A stretch of DNA of 64,000 bases from Comamonadaceae bacterium CG12_big_fil_rev_8_21_14_0_65_59_15 (GTDB lineage: Bacteria > Pseudomonadota > Gammaproteobacteria > Burkholderiales > Burkholderiaceae_C): positions 56,020 to 120,019 of the forward strand of contig PCUV01000057.1 of NCBI GenBank assembly GCA_002786915.1. Direction: 5' to 3'. The notes below the pieces were generated by a model that saw nothing but the letters and a program-made list of their open reading frames with translations, searched no databases and had not been told where the DNA came from. A program made the translations under genes and the position numbers. Shown in pieces: positions 45,256-55,544 of this stretch (its first letter is position 1; each line of letters starts with the position of its first letter).

Positions 45256-46523
45256 ACGGGCAGGAAGACCACGCCATGGAATGGTTGTGCAGTTTGCTCA
45301 GGCCCGGCGCTTACGCGGGGGTGCAATCACGCGTGAGCCGCTGGTTGCTGACCATAGGCTTTCTGGGCTTTTTGACTGTACCCGTGTTCGGTTGGGTTCA
45401 GTACCGGCAAGTGCAAAGCCTGGAACGTTTGACCACCCAAAGTTTCAGCAATTTCGAATGGGATGCCTTCAAGCTGGAACTGCGTCTGATGTCGTTGCGG
45501 TTGGCCCTGTTGCAGGCGCTGACACAGCCACAAGCGCCGCTGGCGCTGGCCAAAGCCAGCAATGAGTACAACCTGTTTGCCGCGCAGGTGTTGTTGATCG
45601 ACAAAGGCGTCAGCCGTGAGGCGATGAACGATCAACGCGTATTTCAGAACGTCTTGGCGCAGTCCTTGGCATTTTTGCGGCAGACGGATCCGCTTCTTGA
45701 AGAGATTGGCGCATCGGTCGAACCCCGTGCATTACAGGCGATTTTTGATGAAACAGGGGGTTTGAGTGTCAATATTTACCACCTGATCCAGCAGGCTCAC
45801 GACCTCCGAAGTTCGCGTTCCGTCGAGCTGATCAGATCAGTAGGGCGCATCAATTTTTACTTTGCAGCTTTGTCGTCGGTGGTTGTTCTGCTGGGTGCTG
45901 GCTGGGCGCTATTTGCGCTGCGCGATATCAAGCTGTTGACGCGGCGGCGGCAAGAACTTGACGCGCTGTATTCAAAAGCAGATTTCAATGCGTCGCACGA
46001 CTTTTTAACGGGGCTAGCCAATCGCAGACTGCTGTATGAACAATTGAGACACGCCATGGCCAGTAGCAGGCGCCACGGTCATTGCGGCGCACTCATTGTG
46101 CTTGATCTTGACAATTTCAAGCCGGTGAATGACACCTACGGTCACGTAGCCGGTGATCGTTTGTTGACTGAGGCGGCCCGGAGAATGAAACAATGTGTGC
46201 GTGATGTTGACACAGTGGCCAGGGTGGGTGGTGACGAGTTTGTGGTGTTGCTGGCTCAAATCGATGGGCCAAAAGAGCAGGTGCTTGAAGTGGCTGGTGT
46301 GATTGCGCTAAAACTGTTGCATGTGCTGGCAGAGCCGTACCCGGTGCAGATCGCAGCCCCACAGGCCAATCAGCAGGTGGTGCATCCTGTCTGTACGATC
46401 AGCATGGGGATGTCGCTGTTTTACAAGGACAGTCTGACGGTGGACCAAGTCATGCTGGCTGCAGATGCAGCCATGTACCGCGCTAAGCGACTTGGTGGTA
46501 ACCGGGTTGAAGTGGCCGATTAG
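45252..46523 (+). CDS. Membrane-bound diguanylate cyclase (GGDEF)
   Basis: A 423-residue predicted c-di-GMP synthase. TM1 is at about 30-48, a periplasmic helical region at about 49-200, TM2 at about 201-225, then a GGDEF domain. The active site GGDEF is intact (RVGGDEFVVLL, about 326), and the inhibitory site RxxD (RDVD) sits five residues before it, so product inhibition is likely. The GTG at 45252 overlaps the upstream stop; an ATG at 45276 is an alternative. It may be controlled by its secreted neighbour. Confidence 0.92.
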   Translation: MNGQEDHAMEWLCSLLRPGAYAGVQSRVSRWLLTIGFLGFLTVPVFGWVQYRQVQSLERLTTQSFSNFEWDAFKLELRLMSLRLALLQALTQPQAPLALAKASNEYNLFAAQVLLIDKGVSREAMNDQRVFQNVLAQSLAFLRQTDPLLEEIGASVEPRALQAIFDETGGLSVNIYHLIQQAHDLRSSRSVELIRSVGRINFYFAALSSVVVLLGAGWALFALRDIKLLTRRRQELDALYSKADFNASHDFLTGLANRRLLYEQLRHAMASSRRHGHCGALIVLDLDNFKPVNDTYGHVAGDRLLTEAARRMKQCVRDVDTVARVGGDEFVVLLAQIDGPKEQVLEVAGVIALKLLHVLAEPYPVQIAAPQANQQVVHPVCTISMGMSLFYKDSLTVDQVMLAADAAMYRAKRLGGNRVEVAD

Positions 46524-46540
46524 GGACACTCTGAGTGTCC
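46524..46540. terminator. Short hairpin between convergent genes
   Basis: GGACACT-ctg-AGTGTCC is a perfect 7-bp stem directly after the diguanylate cyclase stop. No good T-run follows, so termination would be weak. Confidence 0.4.
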
Positions 46541-46566
46541 TTCGGCCTTTGTCATAATTCTCCCGG

Positions 46567-46875
46567 TCACTTTTCCCGACTTACCTTGAGCCGAATCGCT
46601 TTGACCGCCAGGCCTTTGCTGCGCAGGCAGGTTTCAAAGTCAGGAATCAGTTGTCTGATTTTGGCGGCCGAGGTGTTGTTCCTCAGCAAGAGCGACCAGA
46701 TGCCGTCTTCGACGGGGCCGTGATGCACATGGTCGCGCAGGGCGACGGGAATCAGTGGCAAGATGGCCAACATGCGCTGTTGGGCATCTTTTTGCATCGA
46801 CATTAACCTCGATAGCGTCGGGTTGGCTTGACTGGCCTGCAGCAGGGAAAGTGCTTGCTTTGGGTGGGCGTTCAT
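46567..46875 (-). CDS. DUF721 / DciA-like protein
   Basis: A 102-residue protein with a C-terminal part resembling DUF721 (VEDGIWSLLLRNNTSAAKIR, IPDFETCLRSKGLAVKAIRL), the domain of the helicase operator DciA. DciA helps load the replicative helicase in bacteria without DnaC. I chose the ATG at 46875; the frame stays open to 46941. It is divergent from the M23 peptidase with 19 bases between the starts. The short form fits betaproteobacterial homologues near secA. Confidence 0.7.
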   Translation of the reverse strand: MNAHPKQALSLLQASQANPTLSRLMSMQKDAQQRMLAILPLIPVALRDHVHHGPVEDGIWSLLLRNNTSAAKIRQLIPDFETCLRSKGLAVKAIRLKVSREK

Positions 46876-46894
46876 TTTAGAGATGGAGTAACGG

Positions 46895-47893
46895 ATGCAG
46901 TTGATCATCACCGACGCCTGGCTGGCCAGGTCGCGCGTCATTCACCTCAGCGGTCTGCAACTGGTGGCCGCTGGTGTGGCGAGTGCGATGGTGTTCATGC
47001 TGCTGTCGCTTGGAATTTATCATTGGGTTTTCCTCAAGGGCGCGCGTGAGGGCTGGCCCATTATCGGGGCGCTGGTCAAAGTGGTGACCCGGGACGACCT
47101 GGCGCAAAGAGAGCGTTTTGTGCGGGAAAACCTTGACCTCATGGCACGCCGCCTGGGTGAAATGCAGATCAAGTTGACGCAACTTGAATCACTGGGTGAG
47201 CGGGTGTCGGTGCTCGCCGGTGTGCCCGCCGCTGCGGCGAGCGCACCGGCGGGTGCCGGTGGCGCTCTGGTAGCGCCGCATAGTCTGTCTCTGGAGCAGG
47301 TGCAGTCGATTCTGGATGCGCTGGACCAGGTGGCTAACCATCGCACAGAATCGTTCACGGTGCTTGAATCCGCGCTGTTTGAACTCAAACTGCGTGGCAT
47401 GCTGATCCCGACGCAACGACCTGTGCCAGAGGGCAACATTGGTTCGCCATTTGGCTGGCGTGTGGATCCGCTGACCGGCGTTGCGGCTTTGCACACCGGG
47501 CTTGACTTTCCTCGCCCCACCGGAACGGCGATCCTGGCAGCAGCCGGGGGCATCGTGGTGGTACAGATGGCACACCCTGAATATGGCCACATGGTGGAAA
47601 TCGATCATGGCAATGGATTGATCACGCGTTATGCCCACGCTTCACGCGTCTGGGTGAAAAACGGCGACCTCGTCAAGCGTGGACAAAAAATTGCCGAGAT
47701 CGGAACCACCGGTCGATCCACCGGCCCTCACTTGCATTTCGAAGTGCTGGTCAACGGCACGCCGCAGGATCCCCAGAAGTTTCTGGACGCAGGGGAGCAT
47801 ATGGCCGTTGCTAAAGTGGAGAAGTTGGAACGCCTGGCGCAGTCTCGCCCGGCGGTTTTGGCAAGGCCCAATGGCGTGCCGGGGCAAAGGTAA
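46895..47893 (+). CDS. M23-family (LytM) metallopeptidase, membrane-anchored
   Basis: A predicted peptidoglycan endopeptidase or activator. The 332 residues have one membrane helix (about 26-48, ASAMVFMLLSLGIYHW), a coiled-coil region (about 60-165), and a LytM domain. The metal site is visible: HTGLDFP (about 198), then YGHMVEIDHGNG, and TGPHLHFEVLVNG near 277-289. The residues of an active enzyme (HxxxD and HxH) are present. It lies 122 bases before secA in the same direction, as in related genomes. Confidence 0.92.
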   Translation: MQLIITDAWLARSRVIHLSGLQLVAAGVASAMVFMLLSLGIYHWVFLKGAREGWPIIGALVKVVTRDDLAQRERFVRENLDLMARRLGEMQIKLTQLESLGERVSVLAGVPAAAASAPAGAGGALVAPHSLSLEQVQSILDALDQVANHRTESFTVLESALFELKLRGMLIPTQRPVPEGNIGSPFGWRVDPLTGVAALHTGLDFPRPTGTAILAAAGGIVVVQMAHPEYGHMVEIDHGNGLITRYAHASRVWVKNGDLVKRGQKIAEIGTTGRSTGPHLHFEVLVNGTPQDPQKFLDAGEHMAVAKVEKLERLAQSRPAVLARPNGVPGQR

Positions 47894-48015
47894 AATCGCT
47901 CGCTATTCGCTATTGCGTGGCGGCTTGACAGGCCGTCTATTTCCCTTTCATTGAACGTTTCAAAAGGACCGCGTTGCATCCAGGCCTCACCGGGCTGACG
48001 CTGCTCGCCGTATTC

Positions 48016-50760
48016 ATGGCCACCAATTTCCTCACCAAAATCTTCGGCAGCCGCAACGACCGCCTGCTCAAGAAGTACCGCCAGTCGGCTGTCAAAATCA
48101 ATACGCTGGAAGCCGAATTTGAAAAGCTGGGCGATGACGCCCTGCGCGCCAAAACGGATGCCTTCAAGCAGCGCATGGCGCAGGGCGAAGAGCTCGACGC
48201 GTTGTTGCCAGAGGCGTTTGCCGTGGTGCGTGAAGGCTCCAAACGCGTTATGAAGATGCGCCATTTTGACGTGCAGTTGCTCGGCGGCATGGCTTTGCAC
48301 CAAGGCAAGATTTCTGAAATGGGCACCGGTGAGGGCAAAACGCTCACCGCCACGCTGGCGGTTTACCTGAACGCGTTGTCGGGCAAGGGTGTGCACGTGG
48401 TCACTGTGAACGACTACCTGGCCAGTCGCGACGCGCAGTGGATGGGCAAGCTGTACAACTTTTTGGGTCTGAGTGTGGGTGTGAATCTGCCCAACATGGC
48501 GCGTGAAGAAAAACAGGCGGCGTACCGCGCCGACATCACCTACGGCACCAACAACGAGTACGGCTTTGACTACCTGCGCGACAACATGGTCTATGAGGCT
48601 GCGGATCGGGTGCAGCGCGGCCTGAACTACGCCATCGTGGATGAGGTGGACTCGATCCTGATCGATGAGGCGCGCACGCCACTGATCATCAGCGGCCAGG
48701 CCGAGGACCAGACCGAGCTGTACCACGCCATCAAGGTGATCGTGCCGCAACTGGAAAAACAAGAGGGCGAGGCCGACCCGCACACCGGCGAAGGCATCAC
48801 CAAGGTGGGCGACTTCACCATCGACGAAAAAGGCCATCAGATCTTTTTGACCGAACGTGGTCACGAAAATGCCGAGCGTATTCTGGTTGAACTGAGCCTG
48901 TTGCCCGAAGGCGCCAGCCTGTACGACCCGGCCAACATCACGCTGATGCATCACTTGTACGCCGCGTTGCGCGCGCAGCACCTGTACCACCGCGACCAGC
49001 ATTACGTGGTGCAAAACGGCGAAGTGGTCATCGTGGACGAGTTCACCGGGCGCTTGATGACCGGCCGGCGCTGGAGCGAAGGGTTGCACCAGGCGGTGGA
49101 GGCCAAGGAAGGCGTGGCGATCCAGCCTGAAAACCAGACCATGGCGTCGATCACGTTCCAGAACTACTTTCGCCTGTACAGCAAGCTGGCTGGGATGACC
49201 GGAACAGCCGACACCGAGGCCTACGAATTCCAGGAAATTTATGGCCTGGAAACGGTGGTGATTCCGCCCAACCAGCCCAGTCGGCGGGACGACCAGTTGG
49301 ACCGCGTTTACAAGACCACCAAGGAAAAATACGACGCCGCGATTGCCGACATCCGCGAATGTTATGAACGCGGCCAGCCGGTACTGGTGGGCACCACGTC
49401 AATTGAAAACTCTGAAATCATTGACCAGTTGCTCGAGCGTGAAAAACTGCCGCACCAGGTGCTCAACGCCAAGCAGCACGCGCGCGAGGCCGACATCGTG
49501 GCGCAGGCCGGGAGCTTCAAGGTGATCACCATCGCCACCAACATGGCCGGTCGCGGCACCGATATCGTGCTGGGGGGCAACATCAGCAAAACCATTGAGG
49601 CGATCGAAGCTGATGAAACGCTGTCTGACGCGCAAAAGCAGCAACAGATCGACGTCTTGCGCGCGCAGTGGACGACCGACCACGAACGGGTGACCTCGCT
49701 GGGGGGCTTGCGCATCATCGCCACCGAGCGCCACGAGTCGCGCCGTATTGACAACCAGTTGCGCGGGCGTTCTGGCCGCCAGGGGGACCCCGGCTCGTCG
49801 CGTTTTTATCTGAGTCTGGACGACTCACTGATGCGCATTTTTGCCGGCGACCGCGTGCGCGCCATCATGGACAAGTTGAAGATGCCCGAAGGCGAGGCGA
49901 TCGAGGCGGGCATGGTCACGCGCAGTATTGAGAGCGCGCAGCGCAAGGTGGAAGCGCGCAACTTTGACATGCGCAAGCAATTGCTGGAATACGACGACGT
50001 GGCCAACGACCAGCGCAAGGTAATCTACCAGCAGCGCAATGAGATTCTGGACGCAACCGATTTGTCGGCGCAGGTGCAAGGCCTGCGCGAAGGCTGTTTT
50101 GAAGACATCGTGCGCCAGTACATCCCGGTCGAGTCGGTGGAAGAACAGTGGCATTTAGCCGGGCTTGAAAAGGTGTTGCAGGACGAATGGCAGATCAGCC
50201 TGGCGCTACAGCAACAGGTCAGTGAGGCCAGTGCCATCACCGACCACGACTTGCTGCAGACCGTGCGCGCCAAAGCCAACGAGGTGTTCAACGCCAAGGT
50301 GGAGCTGGTGGGTCATGAAAACTTCACCCAGTTCGAGCGCATGGTGCTGTTGCAAAGCATCGACACCAACTGGCGCGACCACCTGAGCGCGTTGGACTAT
50401 TTGCGCCAGGGCATTCACCTGCGCGGTTACGCGCAAAAGCAGCCCAAGCAGGAATACAAGCGCGAGGCGTTTGAGTTGTTCGGACAGATGCTCGACGCGG
50501 TCAAGAACGAAGTCACCAAGATCATGATGACCGTGCGCATCCAGTCCAACGAAGAGGCCGAACAGGCCGCCGCTGAAGTGGAAAGCCGTGCCGAACGCGT
50601 TTCCAACGTCACTTACAGTGCCCCCACGGAAACCGGTGAGGTGGTGACTGCCGTGGATGAAGCCACCGTCAAGCCCGAGGTGCCGCGCGTGGGCCGCAAC
50701 GAACCTTGCCCTTGCGGCAGCGGCAAGAAGTACAAGCACTGCCACGGCAAGCTGGCCTGA
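48016..50760 (+). CDS. secA: Preprotein translocase ATPase SecA
   Basis: The motor that pushes unfolded proteins through SecYEG. The 914 residues have the usual N-terminus ([20 protein letters not shown]), Walker A GTGEGKT (about 102-108), the DEAD-like [33 protein letters not shown] in the second motor fold, and [20 protein letters not shown]. At the C-terminus are acidic linker residues and the zinc motif [18 protein letters not shown] for SecB binding. I chose the ATG at 48016; a TTG upstream is possible but adds no conserved residues. Confidence 0.98.
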   Translation: MATNFLTKIFGSRNDRLLKKYRQSAVKINTLEAEFEKLGDDALRAKTDAFKQRMAQGEELDALLPEAFAVVREGSKRVMKMRHFDVQLLGGMALHQGKISEMGTGEGKTLTATLAVYLNALSGKGVHVVTVNDYLASRDAQWMGKLYNFLGLSVGVNLPNMAREEKQAAYRADITYGTNNEYGFDYLRDNMVYEAADRVQRGLNYAIVDEVDSILIDEARTPLIISGQAEDQTELYHAIKVIVPQLEKQEGEADPHTGEGITKVGDFTIDEKGHQIFLTERGHENAERILVELSLLPEGASLYDPANITLMHHLYAALRAQHLYHRDQHYVVQNGEVVIVDEFTGRLMTGRRWSEGLHQAVEAKEGVAIQPENQTMASITFQNYFRLYSKLAGMTGTADTEAYEFQEIYGLETVVIPPNQPSRRDDQLDRVYKTTKEKYDAAIADIRECYERGQPVLVGTTSIENSEIIDQLLEREKLPHQVLNAKQHAREADIVAQAGSFKVITIATNMAGRGTDIVLGGNISKTIEAIEADETLSDAQKQQQIDVLRAQWTTDHERVTSLGGLRIIATERHESRRIDNQLRGRSGRQGDPGSSRFYLSLDDSLMRIFAGDRVRAIMDKLKMPEGEAIEAGMVTRSIESAQRKVEARNFDMRKQLLEYDDVANDQRKVIYQQRNEILDATDLSAQVQGLREGCFEDIVRQYIPVESVEEQWHLAGLEKVLQDEWQISLALQQQVSEASAITDHDLLQTVRAKANEVFNAKVELVGHENFTQFERMVLLQSIDTNWRDHLSALDYLRQGIHLRGYAQKQPKQEYKREAFELFGQMLDAVKNEVTKIMMTVRIQSNEEAEQAAAEVESRAERVSNVTYSAPTETGEVVTAVDEATVKPEVPRVGRNEPCPCGSGKKYKHCHGKLA

Positions 50761-50776
50761 GTCTGGAGAAAACCCT

Positions 50777-52006
50777 ATGGCTGTTCATTTGTCTGCCCCC
50801 GACGCGGCCGCACTGTTGCCCATTGCTGGTGTGCGCATTGGCGTGGCTGAGGCTGGCATTCGCAAGGCCGGTCGCAAAGACCTTACCGTGCTGCTGCTCG
50901 ACGCGGGTGCCAGCGTGGCCGGCGTGTTCACGCAGAACCGCTTTTGCGCTGCACCCGTGCAGGTGTGCCGCGAGCACCTGGCGGGTACCCAGGGTATTCG
51001 CGCCATGGTCATCAACACCGGCAACGCCAACGCAGGTACTGGGGCCGACGGTCTGGCGCGCGCACGCCAAAGCTGCGCTGCACTGGCGGGCAAGCTGGGT
51101 CTGTCGCAGCAGCAGGTGCTGCCGTTTTCCACCGGCGTGATCATGGAAACGTTGCCGGTCGAGCGCATCGTGGCCGGGCTTGACGCCGCGTTGGCCGACG
51201 CCCAAGCCGACCATTGGCTGCGTGCGGCTGAAGCCATCATGACCACTGATACCGTGCCCAAAGCGTTTAGCGCGCAGCTGCTGATCGACGGCGTGCCGGT
51301 CAGCATCACCGGCATCAGCAAGGGCGCGGGCATGATCCGGCCCAACATGGCGACGATGCTGGGCTTTATGGCCACCGACGCTTGTGTTGCTCCGGCGCTG
51401 ATGAAACAACTGGCGGCCGAACTGGCCGACGGCTCGTTCAACCGCATTACGGTGGACGGTGATACCTCTACCAACGATTCGTTTGTCGTCATGGCAACGA
51501 ACCAGGCGGCGCACGCACCCATCACCTCGCTGGACAGTGCGGCTGCTCGGGCACTGCGCGCGACCATGCTGGGTGTGGCACAAAAACTGGCACAAGCCAT
51601 TGTGCGTGATGGAGAAGGTGCTACTAAATTCATAACGTTGCGGATCGAAGGCGGCACCACGCAGGACGAATGTCGTCAGGTGGCGTATGCCATTGCGCAT
51701 TCGCCGCTGGTCAAGACCGCCTTTTTTGCCAGCGACCCGAATCTGGGGCGCATTCTGGCGGCGGTGGGCTACGCCGGTATCGCCGACCTGGACCAGACCC
51801 AGATCGACCTGTACCTGGACGACGTGCACGTGGCCACTGGCGGCGGGCGTCACCCGGCGTACCGCGAAGAAGACGGCCAGCGTGTCATGAAGCAGGCCGA
51901 CATCACCGTGCGCGTGCTGCTGGGGCGCGGAGCCGCCAGCGACACCGTATGGACCTGCGACCTGAGTCACGACTATGTGTCGATCAACGCCGATTACCGC
52001 TCATGA
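50777..52006 (+). CDS. argJ: Glutamate N-acetyltransferase / amino-acid acetyltransferase ArgJ
   Basis: Recycles the acetyl group from N-acetylornithine to glutamate in arginine synthesis. The 409-residue precursor self-cleaves at the conserved Thr in [16 protein letters not shown] (about residue 192), giving two chains. [55 protein letters not shown] and [16 protein letters not shown] are family motifs. The ATG at 50777 follows ctggagaaa. The stop overlaps the next start (ATGA). Confidence 0.96.
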   Translation: MAVHLSAPDAAALLPIAGVRIGVAEAGIRKAGRKDLTVLLLDAGASVAGVFTQNRFCAAPVQVCREHLAGTQGIRAMVINTGNANAGTGADGLARARQSCAALAGKLGLSQQQVLPFSTGVIMETLPVERIVAGLDAALADAQADHWLRAAEAIMTTDTVPKAFSAQLLIDGVPVSITGISKGAGMIRPNMATMLGFMATDACVAPALMKQLAAELADGSFNRITVDGDTSTNDSFVVMATNQAAHAPITSLDSAAARALRATMLGVAQKLAQAIVRDGEGATKFITLRIEGGTTQDECRQVAYAIAHSPLVKTAFFASDPNLGRILAAVGYAGIADLDQTQIDLYLDDVHVATGGGRHPAYREEDGQRVMKQADITVRVLLGRGAASDTVWTCDLSHDYVSINADYRS

Positions 52007-52878
52007 ACGCTGCTTTTGAACGCCTGCTGGCACGCGCTGAAACTCTGATCGACCGTATCGAGCAGGTGTTGCCCCAGACGCTTTCGCAGCCCGACTGGTC
52101 GGCGTCCAATGCATTTCGCTACCGCAAGCGCAGTTCGGGGCGCAGCAGCCTGGAGCCGGTGCGGCACATCGGCGCGATGAAGCTGGGTGACCTGAAAGAG
52201 ATCGACGCGCAAAAAGAAAAAATCCAGCGCAACACGCTGCAATTTGTGCGCGGCCAGTTGGCCAATAACGTGCTGCTGACCGGTGCGCGTGGCACCGGCA
52301 AGTCGTCGCTGATCCGCGCCTGCCTGAACGCCTACGCGCCGCTGGGGCTGCGCCTGATCGAGGTGGACAAGACCGACCTGATCGACCTGCCCGACATTGT
52401 GGATTTGGTGTCGGCGCGCCCTGAAAAATTCATTGTGTTTTGTGACGACCTGAGCTTTGAAGACGGCGAGCCAGGTTACAAGGCGCTCAAGTCCATTCTG
52501 GACGGTTCGGTGGCCGCGACCACGCCCAATGTACTGATCTACGCCACCAGCAACCGGCGCCATTTGTTGCCCGAGCATATGCAAGACAACCTGAGCTACA
52601 CCCACAGCGACGACGGCGAGGTGCATCCGGGTGAGGTGATCGAAGAAAAAATTTCCTTGTCCGAGCGCTTTGGCCTGTGGGTGAGTTTTTATTCGTTTAA
52701 CCAGGACGAATACCTGGCCATCGTGACGCAGTGGCTCACGTCTTTTGGCGTATCGGAGTCTGCCATTGCATCGGCCCGACCGCAGGCGCTGGTGTGGGCG
52801 CTGGAGCGCGGTGCGCGCAGCGGTCGGGTGGCGTACCAGTTTGCACGCGACCTGGCCGGGCAGCAGGGCCTGGCGTGA
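52003..52878 (+). CDS. AAA-type ATPase of the DUF815 family
   Basis: A 291-residue P-loop ATPase of unknown substrate. Walker [14 protein letters not shown] (about 93), Walker [29 protein letters not shown] as sensor 1 region, and [20 protein letters not shown] are the DUF815 pattern. It sits between argJ and mutT with four-base overlaps at both ends, a conserved betaproteobacterial arrangement. Confidence 0.9.
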   Translation: MNAAFERLLARAETLIDRIEQVLPQTLSQPDWSASNAFRYRKRSSGRSSLEPVRHIGAMKLGDLKEIDAQKEKIQRNTLQFVRGQLANNVLLTGARGTGKSSLIRACLNAYAPLGLRLIEVDKTDLIDLPDIVDLVSARPEKFIVFCDDLSFEDGEPGYKALKSILDGSVAATTPNVLIYATSNRRHLLPEHMQDNLSYTHSDDGEVHPGEVIEEKISLSERFGLWVSFYSFNQDEYLAIVTQWLTSFGVSESAIASARPQALVWALERGARSGRVAYQFARDLAGQQGLA

Positions 52879-53351
52879 ACCACCCGCCAGCAGCCACTCC
52901 GCTGGTGGCCGACCCTGATCAGCCACGTCAGGGCGGCACAGAGCGCGCTGTGGTCGATGTGGCTGTGGGTGTGCTGGTGCAGCCCGATGGTCGCTTTTTG
53001 CTGACGTCGCGCCCTGCGGGCAAGGTCTATGCCGGTTACTGGGAATTTCCGGGCGGCAAATTTGAGGTGGGTGAATCGGTGGAACAAGCCTTGCAGCGCG
53101 AGCTGCTTGAAGAGCTGGGCATTCGGGCCGTAGCGATTGAGCGCTGGCGTCAGGAGCTGGTGGACTACCCGCACGCGCTGGTGCGCTTGCATTTTTGCAA
53201 AGTGGTGAGTTGGACGGGGGACCTGCAGATGCGCGAGTCGCAGCAGGCGTCGTGGCAACGCCTGCCCGTCACCGTGGCGCCCATTCTGCCCGGCACGGTG
53301 CCGGTGCTGCACTGGCTGGGGGCAGAATCCGGGACGCAATTTGCTATGTAA
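52875..53351 (+). CDS. mutT: Nudix hydrolase, MutT type (8-oxo-dGTP diphosphatase)
   Basis: Cleans oxidised nucleotides from the pool. The 158-residue protein has an N-terminal tail, then VVDVAVGVLVQPDGRFLLTS, YAGYWEFPGGKFEVGESVEQ, and the Nudix box G-x5-E-x7-RELLEELGI. AGYWEFPGGK is the MutT-specific start of that box. The GTG at 52875 overlaps the ATPase stop; no other start gives the N-terminal strand plus coupling. A copy of the dispersed repeat begins at its stop. Confidence 0.92.
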   Translation: MNHPPAATPLVADPDQPRQGGTERAVVDVAVGVLVQPDGRFLLTSRPAGKVYAGYWEFPGGKFEVGESVEQALQRELLEELGIRAVAIERWRQELVDYPHALVRLHFCKVVSWTGDLQMRESQQASWQRLPVTVAPILPGTVPVLHWLGAESGTQFAM

Positions 53352-53397
53352 AAACGAGCTGCTAGCGCTTGTTCAGCAATGGCGGGAAGGCTTTTTT
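53350..53397 (-). repeat. Copy of dispersed ~45-base element between mutT and trmL
   Basis: Reads aaaacgagctgctagcgctt, gttcagcaatggcggg and aaggctttttt. Reverse-complemented it follows the copy at 39064 (ggcc ... caagcgc-agcagct-tttt). It lies in the gap between convergent genes and overlaps the last codon of mutT. Confidence 0.55.
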
Positions 53398-53401
53398 ATG
53401 C

Positions 53402-53869
53402 TTATTTTATAAGGAACCCGGTATGCCGCCAGGCCTCAAATACCGTCACCGCGACGGCGTTGGACAGGTTCAGACTGCGCTGGCCGGGCAGCATCGGCAG
53501 GCGCAGCAGGTGATCGGGCAAAAAGCTCTGGCGCACCGCAGTGCTCAAGCCGCTGGTTTCAGAGCCAAACACCAGATAGTCACCGGCCTGGAAGCGGTTC
53601 TCAAAAACGTTGCGGCTGGCTTTGGTGCTCAGGGCAAACAGGCGCTCTGGCGCGGGCTGCTGTGCGTGCAAGAAAGAGTCCCAGTCGTTATGGCGCTGCA
53701 CCGTGGCGTATTCATGGTAGTCCAGCCCGGCGCGTCGCAGGTGCTTGTCGTCCATCGAAAAACCCAGCGGTTCGATCAAGTGCAAGGTGCAGCCGGTATT
53801 GGCCGCCAGGCGGATCACATTGCCAGTGTTGGGCGGAATTTCGGGCGTAACCAGAACGATATGAAACAT
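53402..53869 (-). CDS. trmL: tRNA (cytidine(34)-2'-O)-methyltransferase TrmL
   Basis: A SPOUT-class methylase that 2'-O-methylates the wobble base of tRNA-Leu isoacceptors. The 155 residues show IVLVTPEIPPNTGNVIRLAA, LHLIEPLGFSMDDKHLRRAG, YLVFGSETSGLS, LRLPMLPGQRSLNLSNAVAV with the knotted SAM site, and a short C-terminus. It is convergent with mutT, with a repeat copy between. Confidence 0.95.
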   Translation of the reverse strand: MFHIVLVTPEIPPNTGNVIRLAANTGCTLHLIEPLGFSMDDKHLRRAGLDYHEYATVQRHNDWDSFLHAQQPAPERLFALSTKASRNVFENRFQAGDYLVFGSETSGLSTAVRQSFLPDHLLRLPMLPGQRSLNLSNAVAVTVFEAWRHTGFLIK

Positions 53870-53899
53870 GGGCCAGATTGTCGCAGCGCACTGCGCCGT

Positions 53900-54598
53900 T
53901 TACGACGTGCGGGCAAACACCAAGCCCGTAACGTGAGCCGCGCCAGCGGCCTTGAGCACGCGCGCAGCAGTGTTGAGTGACGCACCGGTGGTCATCACGT
54001 CGTCCACCAGCACCACGCGTTGGCCGCGCAGCACATGGGCTTGCAGCGGCTCAACGGCAAATGCCTGTTGTAGCGCCAACAGGCGTGCCGCGCGTTTGAG
54101 CGAATGCTGGGGCGGCGTGTCCTGCACCTTCAGCAGCAGATCATGACGCGTCTTGCGGGCGCAAAGTTGGCGCGCCAGCAGCAGCGCCTGGTTGTAGCCA
54201 CGTTCTTTCAGCCGCGCCGATGACAGCGGCAGTGGCAGCAGCAAATCGGCGGCTTCGATGGCGTCTTCCACCCAGGGTGCGGCGCGCAGCAGTTCTGCCA
54301 TGCTGCGCGCCAGGCCGGGCTCGGCGTGGAACTTGAAGTGTTGCACTAGCGTGTCCCAGGGGTAGGCGTAGTCCACGGCACACAGGCAGCGGTTCAGGGC
54401 CGGCGGATCGCGCAAACATGCGCCGCAGGTATCTGTGCCCGCTGGCAAGGTTAGGGCGCAAGCGTGGCAGCGCGGTACGGGCTGCGCAAACTGGTGCACG
54501 CAGGCCTCGCAGACGGTGTCAGCAGGCCAGGCGTGGCAGACACGGCACTGGCTGGCCAGACGGCGCAAATTCAGCCCTGACAACAAGCTGGTGAACAT
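53900..54598 (-). CDS. comF: ComF-family phosphoribosyltransferase-like protein
   Basis: A competence-associated protein needed for DNA uptake in several bacteria. The 232 residues have N-terminal Cys pairs (CRVCHAW, CEACVHQF, CHACALTL, CGACLRDP) that should bind zinc, and a PRT-like domain with the phosphoribosyl loop VVLVDDVMTTGAS. LPLPLSSARLKERGYNQALL is typical of ComF. The ATG at 54598 gives a normal start; one at 54640 would overlap the divergent gene. trmL follows after 30 bases, in the same direction. Confidence 0.92.
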   Translation of the reverse strand: MFTSLLSGLNLRRLASQCRVCHAWPADTVCEACVHQFAQPVPRCHACALTLPAGTDTCGACLRDPPALNRCLCAVDYAYPWDTLVQHFKFHAEPGLARSMAELLRAAPWVEDAIEAADLLLPLPLSSARLKERGYNQALLLARQLCARKTRHDLLLKVQDTPPQHSLKRAARLLALQQAFAVEPLQAHVLRGQRVVLVDDVMTTGASLNTAARVLKAAGAAHVTGLVFARTS

Positions 54599-54638
54599 GC
54601 AGTCAATATACTCGCCCACCCGCACGCGCCTTTTTTGC

Positions 54639-55544
54639 ATGACAACTGAGCTTCTTTCCCCCATCGACCCGGTGGCCGCAAGGCGCTGGCAAGCCTTGCC
54701 GGTGCAGGCGTCGCCCTGGTTGCACGAAGAGGTGGGGCGGCGCATGCAAGAGCGGCTGGACTGGATCAAATGCAACCCCGCGCACTGGGTGCACTGGCAA
54801 CCCTGGCGCGGCGGCTGGCAAACCCACACCTTGTTGGCAAAGCGTTATGCGAAGGCGCTGTGCTCTGTTGTTGAGAGCAGCGAGCGCTCGCAAAAATTGG
54901 TGCGAAAGGCTTTGCAAACGCCATGGTGGGAACCGGGTCAGTGGTTGAAAAAGTCGCCGGCGGTGGCTGGGCATGTAGACGCGCCCGCGCAGATGCTGTG
55001 GTCCAACATGGGCTTGCATATGGCAGCCGACCCGCAGGCGCTGTTGCAGCAGTGGCACGATGCGCTGGCGGTGGATGGTTTTCTGATGTTTTCCTGCCTG
55101 GGGCCCGATACATTGCTGGAGCTGAACGAGCTTTACCAGGCTTTGCATTGGCCGGCCCCGGCGCATCCGCTGACTGACATGCACGACTGGGGCGACCGAC
55201 TGGTGGCGCTGGGCTTTGCCGACCCGGTGCTGGACATGGAGCGCATCACCCTGACGTTTGAAACCCCGGAACGCCTGTTGCAAGAACTGCGCGGGCTGGG
55301 ACGAAATTTGCACCCGCAACGCTTTGGCGCACTGCGCGGCAGGCGCTGGCGCGGGCAACTTTTGCAGGCGCTGGCCGCGCGGCCCCTGCAACTGACGTTC
55401 GAGGTCATTTACGGCCACGCCGTCAAGCCCGCACCCCGGTTAAAAGTGATGCCCCAACAAGAGATCACCCTGGCACAGATGCGTGCCGCGCTGGCGCAGG
55501 GTCGCGCCCCCGTGCGCGCGCAAACCCCGGAGGGTGCAGCATGA
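54639..55544 (+). CDS. BioC-like methyltransferase homologue, motif I degenerate
   Basis: A 301-residue protein related to malonyl-ACP O-methyltransferase BioC of biotin synthesis: MLWSNMGLHMAADPQALLQQ, VDGFLMFSCLGPDTLLEL, DMHDWGDRLVALGFADPVLD and LLQELRGLGRNLHP are close to BioC. Where the SAM-binding GxGxG should be, the sequence reads HWQPWRGGWQTHTLLA, so binding of SAM is doubtful. It may be a diverged enzyme or an inactive homologue; for this reason I leave the symbol blank. It is divergent from comF and overlaps the small gene after it (ATGA). Confidence 0.75.
   Translation: MTTELLSPIDPVAARRWQALPVQASPWLHEEVGRRMQERLDWIKCNPAHWVHWQPWRGGWQTHTLLAKRYAKALCSVVESSERSQKLVRKALQTPWWEPGQWLKKSPAVAGHVDAPAQMLWSNMGLHMAADPQALLQQWHDALAVDGFLMFSCLGPDTLLELNELYQALHWPAPAHPLTDMHDWGDRLVALGFADPVLDMERITLTFETPERLLQELRGLGRNLHPQRFGALRGRRWRGQLLQALAARPLQLTFEVIYGHAVKPAPRLKVMPQQEITLAQMRAALAQGRAPVRAQTPEGAA

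Noticed and set aside
47728..49089. 453-codon open frame antisense to secA
   Set aside because: A shadow of secA and the M23 gene; it crosses the gap between them and has no recognisable product.
51600..51640. Further copy of the dispersed element in argJ (ggtgctactaaattc)
   Set aside because: Partial match of one block in a conserved protein region; could be chance.
50669..51970. 433-codon open frame antisense to argJ
   Set aside because: A shadow of argJ, whose product is complete and conserved.
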